A stretch of 64,000 nucleotides of DNA from contig NZ_JABFDJ010000001.1 in NCBI RefSeq assembly GCF_013403925.1, positions 248,001 to 312,000 on the forward strand. Reading direction: 5' to 3'. This DNA comes from Winogradskyella wichelsiae (GTDB taxonomy: Bacteria; Bacteroidota; Bacteroidia; Flavobacteriales; Flavobacteriaceae). The notes beneath the pieces are model-generated. The model saw nothing but the letters and a program-made list of their open reading frames with translations, was not told where the DNA came from and searched no databases. Shown piece by piece: positions 54,907 through 63,812 of this stretch. The position numbers were made by a program, and so were the translations under genes. Every line of letters starts with the position of its first letter. The first letter of the stretch is position 1.

Positions 54907-55767
54907 ATGGCTTGGTTTAAAAGAAAAGATAAAGGTATTCATACCTCTACAGAAGAAAAGAAAGATACACCTAAGGGCCTTTGGTACAAATCCCCAACAG
55001 GAAAAATTATAGATACTAAAGAATTAGAACAAAATTTTTATGTCAGTCCAGAAGATGGCTATCATGTTAGAATTGGAAGTAACGAATATTTTCAAATTCT
55101 GTTTGACGACAATAAATACACAGAGCTAGATGCTAATTTAACATCTAAAGATCCGCTGAAGTTCGAAGACACAAAAAAATACCCAGACCGTTTAAAAGCA
55201 GCTCAAGCAAAAACAAATCTTAAAGACGCGGTGCGTACAGCTGTTGGTAAATCTAATGGTGAAGATTTAGTTATTGCATGTATGGACTTCGCTTTTATTG
55301 GAGGATCAATGGGAAGTGTTGTAGGTGAAAAAATTGCTAGAGCAGCTGATTATGCTTTAAAAAACAAAACACCTTTAATGATTATTAGTAAATCTGGAGG
55401 AGCCAGAATGATGGAAGCTGCACTTTCTTTAATGCAATTAGCAAAAACATCTGTAAAATTAGCACAATTAGCAGATGCCAGTATTCCATACATTTCTCTA
55501 TGTACCGACCCTACCACAGGGGGTACCACCGCATCTTTTGCAATGTTAGGTGATATTAACATCGCAGAACCAGGTGCATTAATAGGTTTTGCTGGTCCAA
55601 GAATTGTAAGAGATACTACTGGTAAAGAGTTACCTGAAGGTTTTCAAACTTCAGAATTTTTACTAGAGCATGGATTCTTAGATTTTATAACCCATCGTAG
55701 AGAATTAAAAAAACAAGTTAACTTGTACATCGATTTAATTAAAAATCAAGCTGTACGGGCTTCGTAG
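54907..55767 (+). CDS. accD: Acetyl-CoA carboxylase carboxyltransferase subunit beta
   Basis: The 286-residue protein has the crotonase-fold carboxyltransferase core, with [50 protein letters not shown] and [11 protein letters not shown]. It combines with AccA to move CO2 from biotin-BCCP to acetyl-CoA, the first step of fatty acid synthesis. In E. coli AccD four cysteines form an N-terminal zinc ribbon; here the matching positions are Ser29, Gly32, Ser47 and Asp50, so the ribbon lacks zinc ligands. I recall the same in other Flavobacteriia, so this may be a lineage trait. A full promoter and a structured leader come before it, and a terminator follows. Confidence 0.95.
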   Translation: MAWFKRKDKGIHTSTEEKKDTPKGLWYKSPTGKIIDTKELEQNFYVSPEDGYHVRIGSNEYFQILFDDNKYTELDANLTSKDPLKFEDTKKYPDRLKAAQAKTNLKDAVRTAVGKSNGEDLVIACMDFAFIGGSMGSVVGEKIARAADYALKNKTPLMIISKSGGARMMEAALSLMQLAKTSVKLAQLADASIPYISLCTDPTTGGTTASFAMLGDINIAEPGALIGFAGPRIVRDTTGKELPEGFQTSEFLLEHGFLDFITHRRELKKQVNLYIDLIKNQAVRAS

Positions 55768-55795
55768 ATACAATAAGAACATAAAAGAGAGCCTC

Positions 55796-55834
55796 TCAAA
55801 ATAAATATTGAGAGGCTCTTTTTGATTTCTGCAT
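55796..55834 (+). terminator. Terminator of accD
   Basis: AGAGCCTCTCAA / TTGAGAGGCTCT, 12-bp stem with an 8-nt loop, followed by TTTTTG. Confidence 0.87.
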
Positions 55835-56023
55835 TATATAACTTGTTAGGTGATCTTTACCAATACGATAACAACTAAAAAAATTAAAAAGCTGTAACAC
55901 CTTAAGTCTTATTGTTTTAATAAGAATTAAAAACAAAACATTTCGATATCTAATTTATAATTTTAAGAGCATCTTAAGGAGTTCAAAAAGTTGTAAAAAA
56001 AATCTCAAATCACAAAAAAGTAG

Positions 56024-56031
56024 TATATTTG
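56024..56031 (+). promoter_or_regulatory. -7 box of rpsO
   Basis: TATATTTG, exact consensus, 54 bp before the rpsO ATG at 56086. Confidence 0.55.
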
Positions 56032-56085
56032 CAGCTCGAAAGAAAAACTTTCGTGTACATAAAAATCATTTACAATAATATTAGC

Positions 56086-56355
56086 ATGTATTTAGATCAA
56101 AAAGCAAAAGAAGAATTATTCACCAAACATGGTGGTAACGCAAAGAACACAGGTTCGGCAGAAGGACAGATTGCATTATTCACACATAGAATAGAGCACT
56201 TAACACAACACTTAAAGAAAAACCGTAAAGATTACAATACGGAACGTTCTTTAGTAATGTTAGTAGGTAAGAGAAGAAGCTTATTAGATTACTTAACTAA
56301 GAAAGATGTCTTAAGATATCGTGCGATAGTTAAAGAATTAGGATTAAGAAAATAA
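56086..56355 (+). CDS. rpsO: 30S ribosomal protein S15
   Basis: From the ATG at 56086 the product is 89 residues, the exact S15 length. GSAEGQIALFTHRIEHLTQHLKKN and KRRSLLDYLTKKDVLRYRAIVKELGLRK are the conserved RNA-binding helices. It binds 16S rRNA early in 30S assembly. An open frame extends 57 bp upstream, but the promoter -7 box lies there, so it is untranslated leader. The next gene is pnp, the same rpsO-pnp order as in E. coli, but here a terminator separates them. Confidence 0.97.
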   Translation: MYLDQKAKEELFTKHGGNAKNTGSAEGQIALFTHRIEHLTQHLKKNRKDYNTERSLVMLVGKRRSLLDYLTKKDVLRYRAIVKELGLRK

Positions 56356-56364
56356 TCTAAATAT

Positions 56365-56399
56365 AAAGGCCACGCATTTAGCGTGGCCTTTTGTTTTTT
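56365..56399 (+). terminator. Terminator of rpsO
   Basis: AAGGCCACGC / GCGTGGCCTT, 10-bp stem with a 5-nt loop, then a T-rich run. Confidence 0.88.
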
Positions 56400-56447
56400 A
56401 TATAACTCAAACGTAAGAGTAAAACAATCGTAAAAAAATAGCAGAAA

Positions 56448-56470
56448 AATCCTAAAATGATTTTAGGATT
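56448..56470 (+). promoter_or_regulatory. Perfect 11+11 bp inverted repeat before pnp (operator-like)
   Basis: AATCCTAAAAT, a single central G, then ATTTTAGGATT. With a 1-nt centre it cannot form a normal RNA hairpin, so a DNA-binding protein site is more likely. It ends 79 bp before the pnp ATG. Confidence 0.5.
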
Positions 56471-56549
56471 CGCGGTTTTTCATTGGTCAACAACGACAAC
56501 AACGACACAACAACACAACGACCATTGTTTAATTAGAATTAAAAAATTT

Positions 56550-58802
56550 ATGATTCCAAAAGTTTTTAGAGAGGTCATAGACCTTGGTGATGGTAGAGAA
56601 ATTTCTATCGAAACCGGAAAATTAGCAAAGCAGGCACATGGTTCTGTTGTTGTTCAGTCAGGAAAATGTATGTTATTATGTACAGTTGTTTCCAATTACG
56701 AGCAAAAAGATGTGGACTTCTTACCCTTAACAGTAGATTACAGAGAAAAATTTGCTGCTGCAGGGCGTTATCCAGGAGGTTTCTTTAAAAGAGAAGCAAG
56801 ACCTAGTGATGGAGAAGTATTAACAATGCGTCTAGTAGACAGAGTTTTACGTCCATTATTCCCAAAAGATTACCATTCTGAAACGCAGGTAATGATTCAA
56901 TTAATGTCTCATGATCCTGAAGTTATGCCAGATGCTATGGCAGGTTTAGCAGCTTCTGCAGCAATTCAATTATCAGATTTCCCTTTTGAATGTGCAATCT
57001 CTGAAGCTAGAGTTGGTCGTATCAATGGAGAATTCATCATCAACCCAACATTGGCGCAATTAGAAGAGTCTGACATCGATATGATGATTGGGGCTTCTGC
57101 AGATTCAGTAATGATGGTAGAAGGTGAAATGGATGAAATTTCTGAAGAAGAAATGGCGGATGCAATTAAGTTTGCGCACGAAGCGATTAAAGTACAATGT
57201 GCAGCTCAAGTTAAATTAGCAGAAGCATTTGGAAAGAAAGCAACACGTGAATACCAACCAGAAAGAGAAGACAAAGATTTAGAGAAGAAAGTACATGATA
57301 TGGCATACGATAAAGTATATGCTATAGCAAAAGCAGGATCATCTAAACATGAAAGAACTGCAGCTTTTCAACAAATAAAAGAAGACATTAAAGCAACATT
57401 CTCTGAAGAAGAAACGGCAGATTATGGTGGATTAATTTCTGATTATTACCGCAAAGCGGAAAAAGCAGCGATTAGAGATTTAACTTTAGACGAAGGTTTA
57501 CGTTTAGATGGTCGTAAGACTGACGAGATTAGACCAATTTGGTGTGAAGTAGATTACTTACCATCTACACATGGTTCTGCAATCTTTACACGTGGAGAAA
57601 CTCAAGCTTTAGCGACAGTAACTTTAGGAACTTCTAGAGATGCTAATCAAATCGATATGCCATCGCAAGAAGGTGAAGAGCGTTTCTATTTACACTATAA
57701 CTTCCCTCCTTTTTGTACAGGTGAAGCAAGACCAATCCGCGGAACGTCTCGTAGAGAAGTGGGGCATGGTAACTTAGCACAACGTGCATTAAAAGGAATG
57801 ATTCCTGCAGACTGTCCTTATACAGTACGTGTGGTTTCTGAAGTATTAGAATCTAATGGTTCTTCTTCTATGGCAACCGTTTGTTCTGGTACAATGGCAC
57901 TTATGGATGCTGGTGTAAAAATGACAAAACCGGTTTCTGGTATCGCAATGGGATTAATTTCTGATGCCGATTCTGGAAAATATGCTGTATTATCTGATAT
58001 TTTAGGTGATGAAGATCATTTAGGAGATATGGATTTTAAAGTTACAGGTACTGCAGATGGTATTACGGCTTGTCAAATGGATATTAAAGTAAAAGGACTG
58101 TCTTACGAAATTCTTGTAAATGCTTTACAACAAGCGCGTGCTGGTCGTTTACATATCTTAGGTAAAATTACAGATACAATTGCAACACCAAATACGGAAG
58201 TAAAAGAACATGCTCCTACAATGATTACAAGACGTGTTCCTAACGAATTTATCGGAGCCTTAATCGGACCTGGTGGAAAAGTGATTCAGGAAATGCAAAA
58301 AGAAACTGAGACAACGATCGTTATTAACGAAGATCCAGTAACTGAAGAAGGTATTGTTGAAATTTTAGGGGTTGGTAAAAAAGGTATTGATGCGGTAATG
58401 GCTAAAATTGATGCTATTTTATTTAAGCCAAAAGTAGGTAGCGTATACGAAGTAAAAGTAATCAAAATGTTAGATTTTGGTGCTGTTGTTGAATATATGG
58501 AAGCACCAGGAAACGAAGTATTATTACACGTATCTGAATTAGCTTGGGAACGTACCGAAAACGTAACTGACGTTGTAAACATGGGAGATGTTTTTGATGT
58601 GAAGTATTTTGGACAAGATCCAAGAACACGCAAAGAGAAAGTGTCTCGTAAAGCATTGCTTCCAAAACCAGAAGGTTATGTAGCAAGACCACCAAGAGAG
58701 AACAATGATCGTGGTGGACGTGATAACAGAGGAAGAGATAATCGTGGACGTGATAACAGACGTGATGATCGCAAACCAAGAGAAAACAAGAAAGAAGATT
58801 AA
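56550..58802 (+). CDS. pnp: Polyribonucleotide nucleotidyltransferase (PNPase)
   Basis: From the ATG at 56550 the product is 750 residues (upstream in-frame codons from 56457 encode an unlikely Thr/Gln-rich stretch and are leader). Domains in order: RNase PH 1 (about 10-140), helical domain, RNase PH 2 with [16 protein letters not shown] and [17 protein letters not shown] with [16 protein letters not shown], and S1 with [22 protein letters not shown]-terminal tail of about 35 residues is rich in Arg, Asp, Asn and Gly with repeated DNRGR units, a likely RNA-binding disordered tail. It degrades RNA 3' to 5' with phosphate in the cytoplasm. The leader has an exact dyad and a C/A-only stretch. 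Confidence 0.96.
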   Translation: MIPKVFREVIDLGDGREISIETGKLAKQAHGSVVVQSGKCMLLCTVVSNYEQKDVDFLPLTVDYREKFAAAGRYPGGFFKREARPSDGEVLTMRLVDRVLRPLFPKDYHSETQVMIQLMSHDPEVMPDAMAGLAASAAIQLSDFPFECAISEARVGRINGEFIINPTLAQLEESDIDMMIGASADSVMMVEGEMDEISEEEMADAIKFAHEAIKVQCAAQVKLAEAFGKKATREYQPEREDKDLEKKVHDMAYDKVYAIAKAGSSKHERTAAFQQIKEDIKATFSEEETADYGGLISDYYRKAEKAAIRDLTLDEGLRLDGRKTDEIRPIWCEVDYLPSTHGSAIFTRGETQALATVTLGTSRDANQIDMPSQEGEERFYLHYNFPPFCTGEARPIRGTSRREVGHGNLAQRALKGMIPADCPYTVRVVSEVLESNGSSSMATVCSGTMALMDAGVKMTKPVSGIAMGLISDADSGKYAVLSDILGDEDHLGDMDFKVTGTADGITACQMDIKVKGLSYEILVNALQQARAGRLHILGKITDTIATPNTEVKEHAPTMITRRVPNEFIGALIGPGGKVIQEMQKETETTIVINEDPVTEEGIVEILGVGKKGIDAVMAKIDAILFKPKVGSVYEVKVIKMLDFGAVVEYMEAPGNEVLLHVSELAWERTENVTDVVNMGDVFDVKYFGQDPRTRKEKVSRKALLPKPEGYVARPPRENNDRGGRDNRGRDNRGRDNRRDDRKPRENKKED

Positions 58803-58827
58803 TTCTTATTTTAATTGTTAATATAAT

Positions 58828-58864
58828 AACCCTAAATGGAACTTCCATTTAGGGTTTATTTTTG
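58828..58864 (+). terminator. Terminator of pnp
   Basis: AACCCTAAATGGA / TCCATTTAGGGTT, 13-bp stem with a 3-nt loop, then a T-run. Confidence 0.9.
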
Positions 58865-59004
58865 TCTTAAAAAACAACTTAAAACACTAGAAAAGAGAGG
58901 TATTAACTTCTAAAAAAAACAGATGAAAGGATTTCAAAAACAGTTTACAGTATGTTAAATAAAAATTAAATTCAGTCTAAAAGGTAATACTCCACGTACA
59001 TCTT

Positions 59005-60447
59005 ATGTCAATTAATCCTAATAGAACTAAATTTATGAAACCGAAAGAAACCGCTTCAACAAATACATCGAGAACTAAAAAGTTCACCAATAGATTTCTC
59101 AATAGCACCCCTAAAACGCATAATTTCCATAATAGAATAGTTTTATTCAGTACGTTCTTACTTATAAGTATTGGTATCTATTTCTTTTATGTGTTTTTCA
59201 ATGATTTTGAAAAGTTTAACGCAGACCGTAGAAGTACAACACTTGGATATGCATTCATGTCAATAGCATTTGGCTTATTTATCTATAAAGCATTCTTTTT
59301 TATATATACAGCATACAATTATTTCAAATACAAACCTGTAGCATCAGTTGGAGATAAAGATTTACCTACAATTACAGTAATTGTACCAGCTTATAATGAA
59401 GGGAAACAAGTATGGGATACACTAATGAGTTTAGCCGAGAGCAATTACCCAAGAGATAAAATGCAAATATTATCAATTGATGATGGTAGTGTAGATGATA
59501 CTTGGGATTGGATGTTAGATGCGAAAGATAAATTAGGCGAACGTTTATCAATATTTCAACAACCAAAAAATAAAGGAAAACGTCATGCATTATACAGAGG
59601 TTTTAATGTTGGAAACGGAGATGTTTTTGTTACCGTAGATAGTGATTCTATTGTAACCGAAGATACCATTAGAAACTTAGTGAGTCCTTTTGCTAAAGAT
59701 GAACAATGTGGTGCCGTTGCAGGAAACATTAGAGTGTTAAACAACAAGAAAGAAATGCTTCCTAAAATGTTGGATGTAAGTTTCGTTATGAGTTTTGAAT
59801 TTGTGCGTTCGGCAGAAAGTAACCTAAATTCAGTGTTGTGTACACCAGGAGCATTAGCAGCATATAGAAGAACAGCGGTATTTGGTTGCTTAACTGAGTG
59901 GATCAATCAGACATTTATGGGCCAACCTTCTGATATTGGGGAAGATCGTGCTATGACTAATATGATTTTAAAACAAGGTAAACACGTATTATTTCAAAAA
60001 GATGCTGTTGCTTATACCAACGTACCTGAAGAGTATTTAGGACTGTATAAAATGTTTATTAGATGGGGACGAAGTAATGTAAGAGAAAATATTTCAATGG
60101 CAAAGTATGTCTTTACTAATTTTAGAGAAGGAAAAAAATGGGGTACGCGTCTATTATTTATTAGTCAGGCTTCAGGCATTATTATGAGTTACCCATTTGT
60201 AATATTTATGCTATTCTTTGTAATAGCACATCCGTTATTATTTTTAGGGTCTACGCTATTAAGTATCTTAGTTTTTTCATCATTTTCAGCGCTATTCTTT
60301 GGTTACCGTTACGAGTTAAAAGAAGCAATCTGGGCATATACATATAGTATTGTTTTTACATTTGCCTTATTCTGGATTACTCCTTACGCTATTGCAACAG
60401 CCAGTAGAAGAGGTTGGTTAACACGTGGCTTGGCCGAAAAAAAATAA
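59005..60447 (+). CDS. Processive glycosyltransferase family 2 (hyaluronan synthase/NodC-like)
   Basis: The 480-residue membrane protein has two N-terminal helices (about 47-66 and 80-103) and three to four C-terminal ones (about 390-465). The GT-A core shows TITVIVPAYNEGKQ, the first Asp motif in SIDDGSVDDTWDW, the DxD motif VDSDS, the acceptor-base region IGEDRAMTN and a FIRWGRS block equivalent to QxxRW, all marks of processive polysaccharide synthases such as hyaluronan or chitin-oligosaccharide synthases. It would polymerise and export a surface sugar chain. No partner genes are nearby, so the product is unknown. An ATG at residue 11 (59035) is an alternative start. Confidence 0.88.
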   Translation: MSINPNRTKFMKPKETASTNTSRTKKFTNRFLNSTPKTHNFHNRIVLFSTFLLISIGIYFFYVFFNDFEKFNADRRSTTLGYAFMSIAFGLFIYKAFFFIYTAYNYFKYKPVASVGDKDLPTITVIVPAYNEGKQVWDTLMSLAESNYPRDKMQILSIDDGSVDDTWDWMLDAKDKLGERLSIFQQPKNKGKRHALYRGFNVGNGDVFVTVDSDSIVTEDTIRNLVSPFAKDEQCGAVAGNIRVLNNKKEMLPKMLDVSFVMSFEFVRSAESNLNSVLCTPGALAAYRRTAVFGCLTEWINQTFMGQPSDIGEDRAMTNMILKQGKHVLFQKDAVAYTNVPEEYLGLYKMFIRWGRSNVRENISMAKYVFTNFREGKKWGTRLLFISQASGIIMSYPFVIFMLFFVIAHPLLFLGSTLLSILVFSSFSALFFGYRYELKEAIWAYTYSIVFTFALFWITPYAIATASRRGWLTRGLAEKK

Positions 60448-60467
60448 AAAAGTCCTTATTAATAATT

Positions 60468-60510
60468 GATAAGCCTATAAAATTCAGATTTTATAGGCTT
60501 ATTTTTTTAC
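60468..60510 (+). terminator. Terminator of the glycosyltransferase gene
   Basis: AAGCCTATAAAAT / ATTTTATAGGCTT, 13-bp stem with a 4-nt loop, then a T-run. Confidence 0.9.
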
Positions 60511-60737
60511 CCCCTATTTTGTCACCGACACACTGTCACTTTTAGCGATTCATCGTTTTAATGAATTATGACATCTTTAAGAATTGTACTTTAAATTTAA
60601 AGAAACCACAACAATAGCAACAAAATCACTAAAATATGAAAATTCTTTAAATGATAATTTCATTTTGGCACTATCGCACAGTAATTGCGGCTATAAAGGC
60701 AATTGTCATTAATGTCAGTTAATATATAAAATAAATT

Positions 60738-61541
60738 ATGAGAGTATTAGTAATCGGAGCCGGTAACATGGGTTTAACCTATTCAGAAGGCATGGCAGCA
60801 TCGCCTTTACTTAGTAGACACAAACTAAGAATATATGATACCGATCCACAAAAAATTAAGAGTTTAAATATCGATTCACGATTCAACGTATTCGATAACC
60901 TTGCAGACTGCTTACCAAAAGCAGATATTGTATTTATAGCTGTAAAACCATACCACAGCGATGACCTGTTTAAAGTAATGAAACCAATGATCAACGATAG
61001 TCAAATATTTGTATCGTTAATGGCTGGTGTAACAATTAATACAATTCAAAAAGGATTGAGTATTAAAAAGGTGATAAGAACAATGCCTAATTTACCAGCA
61101 CAGGTCGGTAAAGGAATAACATCGTATACAGAATCTGTAGAAGTCTCTAAAGTAGAACTCATTATGGTAAGAAACCTGTTAGATACCACAGGGACTTCAA
61201 TACATGTAAACACAGAGAAATTTATTGATGCTTCTACAGGAATTTCGGGGAGTGGACCTGCTTATGTGTTTTATTTTATGCAATCCATGTTAGAAGCGGC
61301 TTTAAAAATGGGCTTTTCTGATGATGATTCTAAAAAATTAGTGAGCAGTACGTTTGAAGGGGCTATCGAGCTCTTCAATCAAAATAACATTTCACCTAAA
61401 TCGTGGATAGATAAAGTAGCCTCTAAAGGCGGAACTACGCAAGCGGCCATAGATTCTATGGACGACAACAATGTAAAGCAATTGATACAAGATGCCGCAT
61501 ATGCAGCATTTGATCGTGCAATAGAATTAGGAAAAGAATAA
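60738..61541 (+). CDS. proC: Pyrroline-5-carboxylate reductase
   Basis: The 267-residue protein begins with the NAD(P)H Rossmann motif VLVIGAGNMGLTYSEGM and contains FIAVKPYHSDDL, RTMPNLPAQVGKG and the C-terminal signature GISGSGPAYVFYF and SKGGTTQAAI. It reduces P5C to proline, the last step of proline synthesis. It is the first gene of proC-proB-proA; the spacing to proB is 97 bp. The 228 bp upstream contain a 6-bp hairpin (AATTGC/GCAATT at 60683-60704) but no clear promoter. Confidence 0.95.
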   Translation: MRVLVIGAGNMGLTYSEGMAASPLLSRHKLRIYDTDPQKIKSLNIDSRFNVFDNLADCLPKADIVFIAVKPYHSDDLFKVMKPMINDSQIFVSLMAGVTINTIQKGLSIKKVIRTMPNLPAQVGKGITSYTESVEVSKVELIMVRNLLDTTGTSIHVNTEKFIDASTGISGSGPAYVFYFMQSMLEAALKMGFSDDDSKKLVSSTFEGAIELFNQNNISPKSWIDKVASKGGTTQAAIDSMDDNNVKQLIQDAAYAAFDRAIELGKE

Positions 61542-61638
61542 TAAAACAGATTGAAAATTAAGTAAGTAAAAATAATAAAGAATTAAAAAATATAATGATT
61601 ACACTTCAGAATTTTAATCTGATACATAATACAAAACA

Positions 61639-62418
61639 ATGAATGACGATATAAAACGGGTGGTTGTAAAAGTAGGAACCAACGTATTAACAAATAAAGA
61701 CAATAGAATTTTAGGACCAGTACTTCGTGAATTGGTGAGGCAAATCGCGGTACTAAATGAAGAAGATATCAAGGTAATTCTTGTATCTTCTGGATCGGCA
61801 ATGGCTGGTATGGAAATACTAGGCAAAACAAACATTAAAGACAAGTCGATAAGAAGACAAGTATATTCGGCGGTGGGGCAACCAAGAATGATGAGGCACT
61901 ACTACAGTTTGTTTCATGATTACGGCATGAGATGTGCACAAGTATTAGCCACAAAACGAGATTTTGACATCGGAAAGCACCGTGAAAACATGATTAATTG
62001 TTACGAGGGTTTACTTGAGGAAGGCGTCACTCCTATCGCAAACGAAGATGATGCGGTGTCACTGACCATGTCAATGTTTTCAGATAATGATGAATTAGCA
62101 AGCTTAATAGCAGAGCTTGTAGATGCAGACCGTTTAATTATATTATCAGATACCGACGGCCTCTATAACGGACATCCAGATGATGATGATTCAAAACTTT
62201 TAAACACCGTAATTACAAATCAAAACGTTGAGAAATACGTTCAAGATTCTGACAAAAAAGAAGGAGAAGGTCGCGGTGGTATGGCGTCTAAATTAAAGAT
62301 CGCCAAAGGAACAGCGAACAAAAATATTCCAACTTACATAGCTAATGGAAAAAAAGAAAATGTAATTGTGGATATTATTAATAATAAAGAAGTAGGAACT
62401 AAATTTATTTGTGCCTAG
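61639..62418 (+). CDS. proB: Glutamate 5-kinase (without PUA domain)
   Basis: The 259-residue amino-acid-kinase-fold protein has RVVVKVGTNVLTNKDNR, VILVSSGSAMAGME, GQPRMMRHYYSLF, IANEDDAVS and ILSDTDGLYNGHPDDD. It phosphorylates glutamate to gamma-glutamyl phosphate with ATP. The E. coli enzyme (367 residues) has a C-terminal PUA domain; here the protein ends after the kinase domain, as in many Bacteroidota. Proline feedback is expected from the family but cannot be judged from sequence. proA follows 27 bp downstream. Confidence 0.95.
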   Translation: MNDDIKRVVVKVGTNVLTNKDNRILGPVLRELVRQIAVLNEEDIKVILVSSGSAMAGMEILGKTNIKDKSIRRQVYSAVGQPRMMRHYYSLFHDYGMRCAQVLATKRDFDIGKHRENMINCYEGLLEEGVTPIANEDDAVSLTMSMFSDNDELASLIAELVDADRLIILSDTDGLYNGHPDDDDSKLLNTVITNQNVEKYVQDSDKKEGEGRGGMASKLKIAKGTANKNIPTYIANGKKENVIVDIINNKEVGTKFICA

Positions 62419-62445
62419 ATAAACTTCGAATTAAAATACAATAAC

Positions 62446-63645
62446 ATGAAACTTTTAAATACAGAAATAAAAAATAACGTTTTAAAATCGATGCTTCAAA
62501 TTTTAGAGCGCGAACGTAAAACAATCATTACAGCTAATAAAAAAGATTTAGAGGCATTTCAAAGAGAAGATCAAGCGCTTTACGATCGTTTAATTGTTAA
62601 CGATAAAAAGGTGGATGAAATGATAGCAGCTGTTAAGGCAGTAATGCTTCAAGATGATCCTGTTGGAAGAGAAATCACCAACAGAACCTTGCCTAATAAA
62701 TTGAATATAGTCAATACAACGGCACCATTCGGAACCATTCTTATTATTTATGAATCGCGTCCAGATGTCACTATTGAAGCCGCTGTTTTAGCCTTTAAGG
62801 CAAATAATAAAATCCTTTTAAAAGGGGGAAAAGAAGCTTTAAACAGTAATTTAGTTTTAGAAAAACTATGGCACGAAGCTTTAGAAGAAAATGGGTTATC
62901 TAAAGATTGGATAAAACTGCTGCACTTAAAGCGCGAAGAAACTCAAGAATTCTTAAAAAACCCAACAGAGCCATTAGATCTCATTGTACCTCGTGGTGGA
63001 GAGCGCCTAATTAATTTTGTAAAAACACACGCTACATGTGCTGTTTTAATCAGCGGAAGAGGAAACAACTTTTTATATATTTCTGAGCACGCCGATTGGG
63101 GAAAAGCGGTGAATGTTATTATTAATGCGAAGACACATAAAATTTCGGGATGTAATGCGTTAGACAAAGTGCTTATTGATAAAAATCTACCGCAGTACGA
63201 CACTAAGGTTAAAATGTTGCAAGAAAAATTAGAACAACATAATGTTGAAGTTGTAGTGGACCAAAAAATAGCGACCATTTTAACTGACAAGGAAGTGATT
63301 GCTAATGAGGAGGTTTGGTATGAAGAATTTTTAGCCTTAAAAATAGTTATCGGACAGGTGGATTCATTAGACGAGGCTATTGAAACGATTAATAAATATT
63401 CAGGAAAACATTCAGCATCCATCATCACTGAAGACAAAACGGAAGCCTTAAATTTTATGCACAACGTAGATAGTGCGGCCGTATATCACAATGCGTCTAC
63501 TAGATTTACAGATGGAGGTCAAATGGGCGTTGGTGCAGAGTTAGCCATTAGTACCGATAAATTACATCACCGTGGGCCTTTAGGTCTAAATCAATTAGTG
63601 ACTAATAAATATTACATTTATGGAGATGGCCAAGTTAGGGTTTAA
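62446..63645 (+). CDS. proA: Glutamate-5-semialdehyde dehydrogenase (gamma-glutamyl phosphate reductase)
   Basis: The 399-residue ALDH-like protein has IYESRPDVTIEAAVLAFKANN, VPRGGERLI, the nucleophile Cys236 in KISGCNALDKVLID, and DGGQMGVGAELAIST near the C terminus. It reduces gamma-glutamyl phosphate to glutamate semialdehyde with NADPH, which cyclises to P5C for ProC. It is 27 bp downstream of proB and closes the proC-proB-proA cluster. No clear terminator follows. Confidence 0.96.
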   Translation: MKLLNTEIKNNVLKSMLQILERERKTIITANKKDLEAFQREDQALYDRLIVNDKKVDEMIAAVKAVMLQDDPVGREITNRTLPNKLNIVNTTAPFGTILIIYESRPDVTIEAAVLAFKANNKILLKGGKEALNSNLVLEKLWHEALEENGLSKDWIKLLHLKREETQEFLKNPTEPLDLIVPRGGERLINFVKTHATCAVLISGRGNNFLYISEHADWGKAVNVIINAKTHKISGCNALDKVLIDKNLPQYDTKVKMLQEKLEQHNVEVVVDQKIATILTDKEVIANEEVWYEEFLALKIVIGQVDSLDEAIETINKYSGKHSASIITEDKTEALNFMHNVDSAAVYHNASTRFTDGGQMGVGAELAISTDKLHHRGPLGLNQLVTNKYYIYGDGQVRV

Positions 63646-63812
63646 TAAAAGCCTAACTTCTTTTAGCTTGAATTTTAGCAACATATAATAAGGGGTATTC
63701 GTGGATTTAATTGATAGGGAAACCCCTTTAGAACAAACACAACTACTAATAAATCAGAATATTAAGCCTGAATAATTTGGTTTAAACAGCATTTTTTCGT
63801 ATCATATAAGCT

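Noticed and set aside
56029..56085. N-terminal extension of ribosomal protein S15
   Set aside because: The -7 box TATATTTG lies at 56024-56031, so this stretch is leader; S15 is 89 residues from the ATG at 56086.
56457..56549. 31-residue N-terminal extension of PNPase containing a Thr/Gln run
   Set aside because: The conserved PNPase start is at the ATG 56550; the upstream codons are the C/A-rich leader read in frame by chance.
58286..58848. Two long minus-strand frames (115 and 128 codons) opposite the 3' part of pnp
   Set aside because: They are antisense to the conserved KH/S1/tail coding sequence; their open length follows from the repetitive GAT/CGT-rich codons of pnp.
21691..60583. 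A 17-bp match, TTATGACATCTTTAAGA, near 21691 and again near 60565
   Set aside because: The match is short, AT-rich and not extended on either side, and 17-bp repeats can occur by chance in an AT-rich 64-kb sequence. No structure or gene context is shared.
62943..63464. A 173-codon minus-strand frame opposite proA
   Set aside because: proA is fully supported by family motifs; the antisense product shows no domain and has Ser/Cys-rich composition typical of shadow frames.
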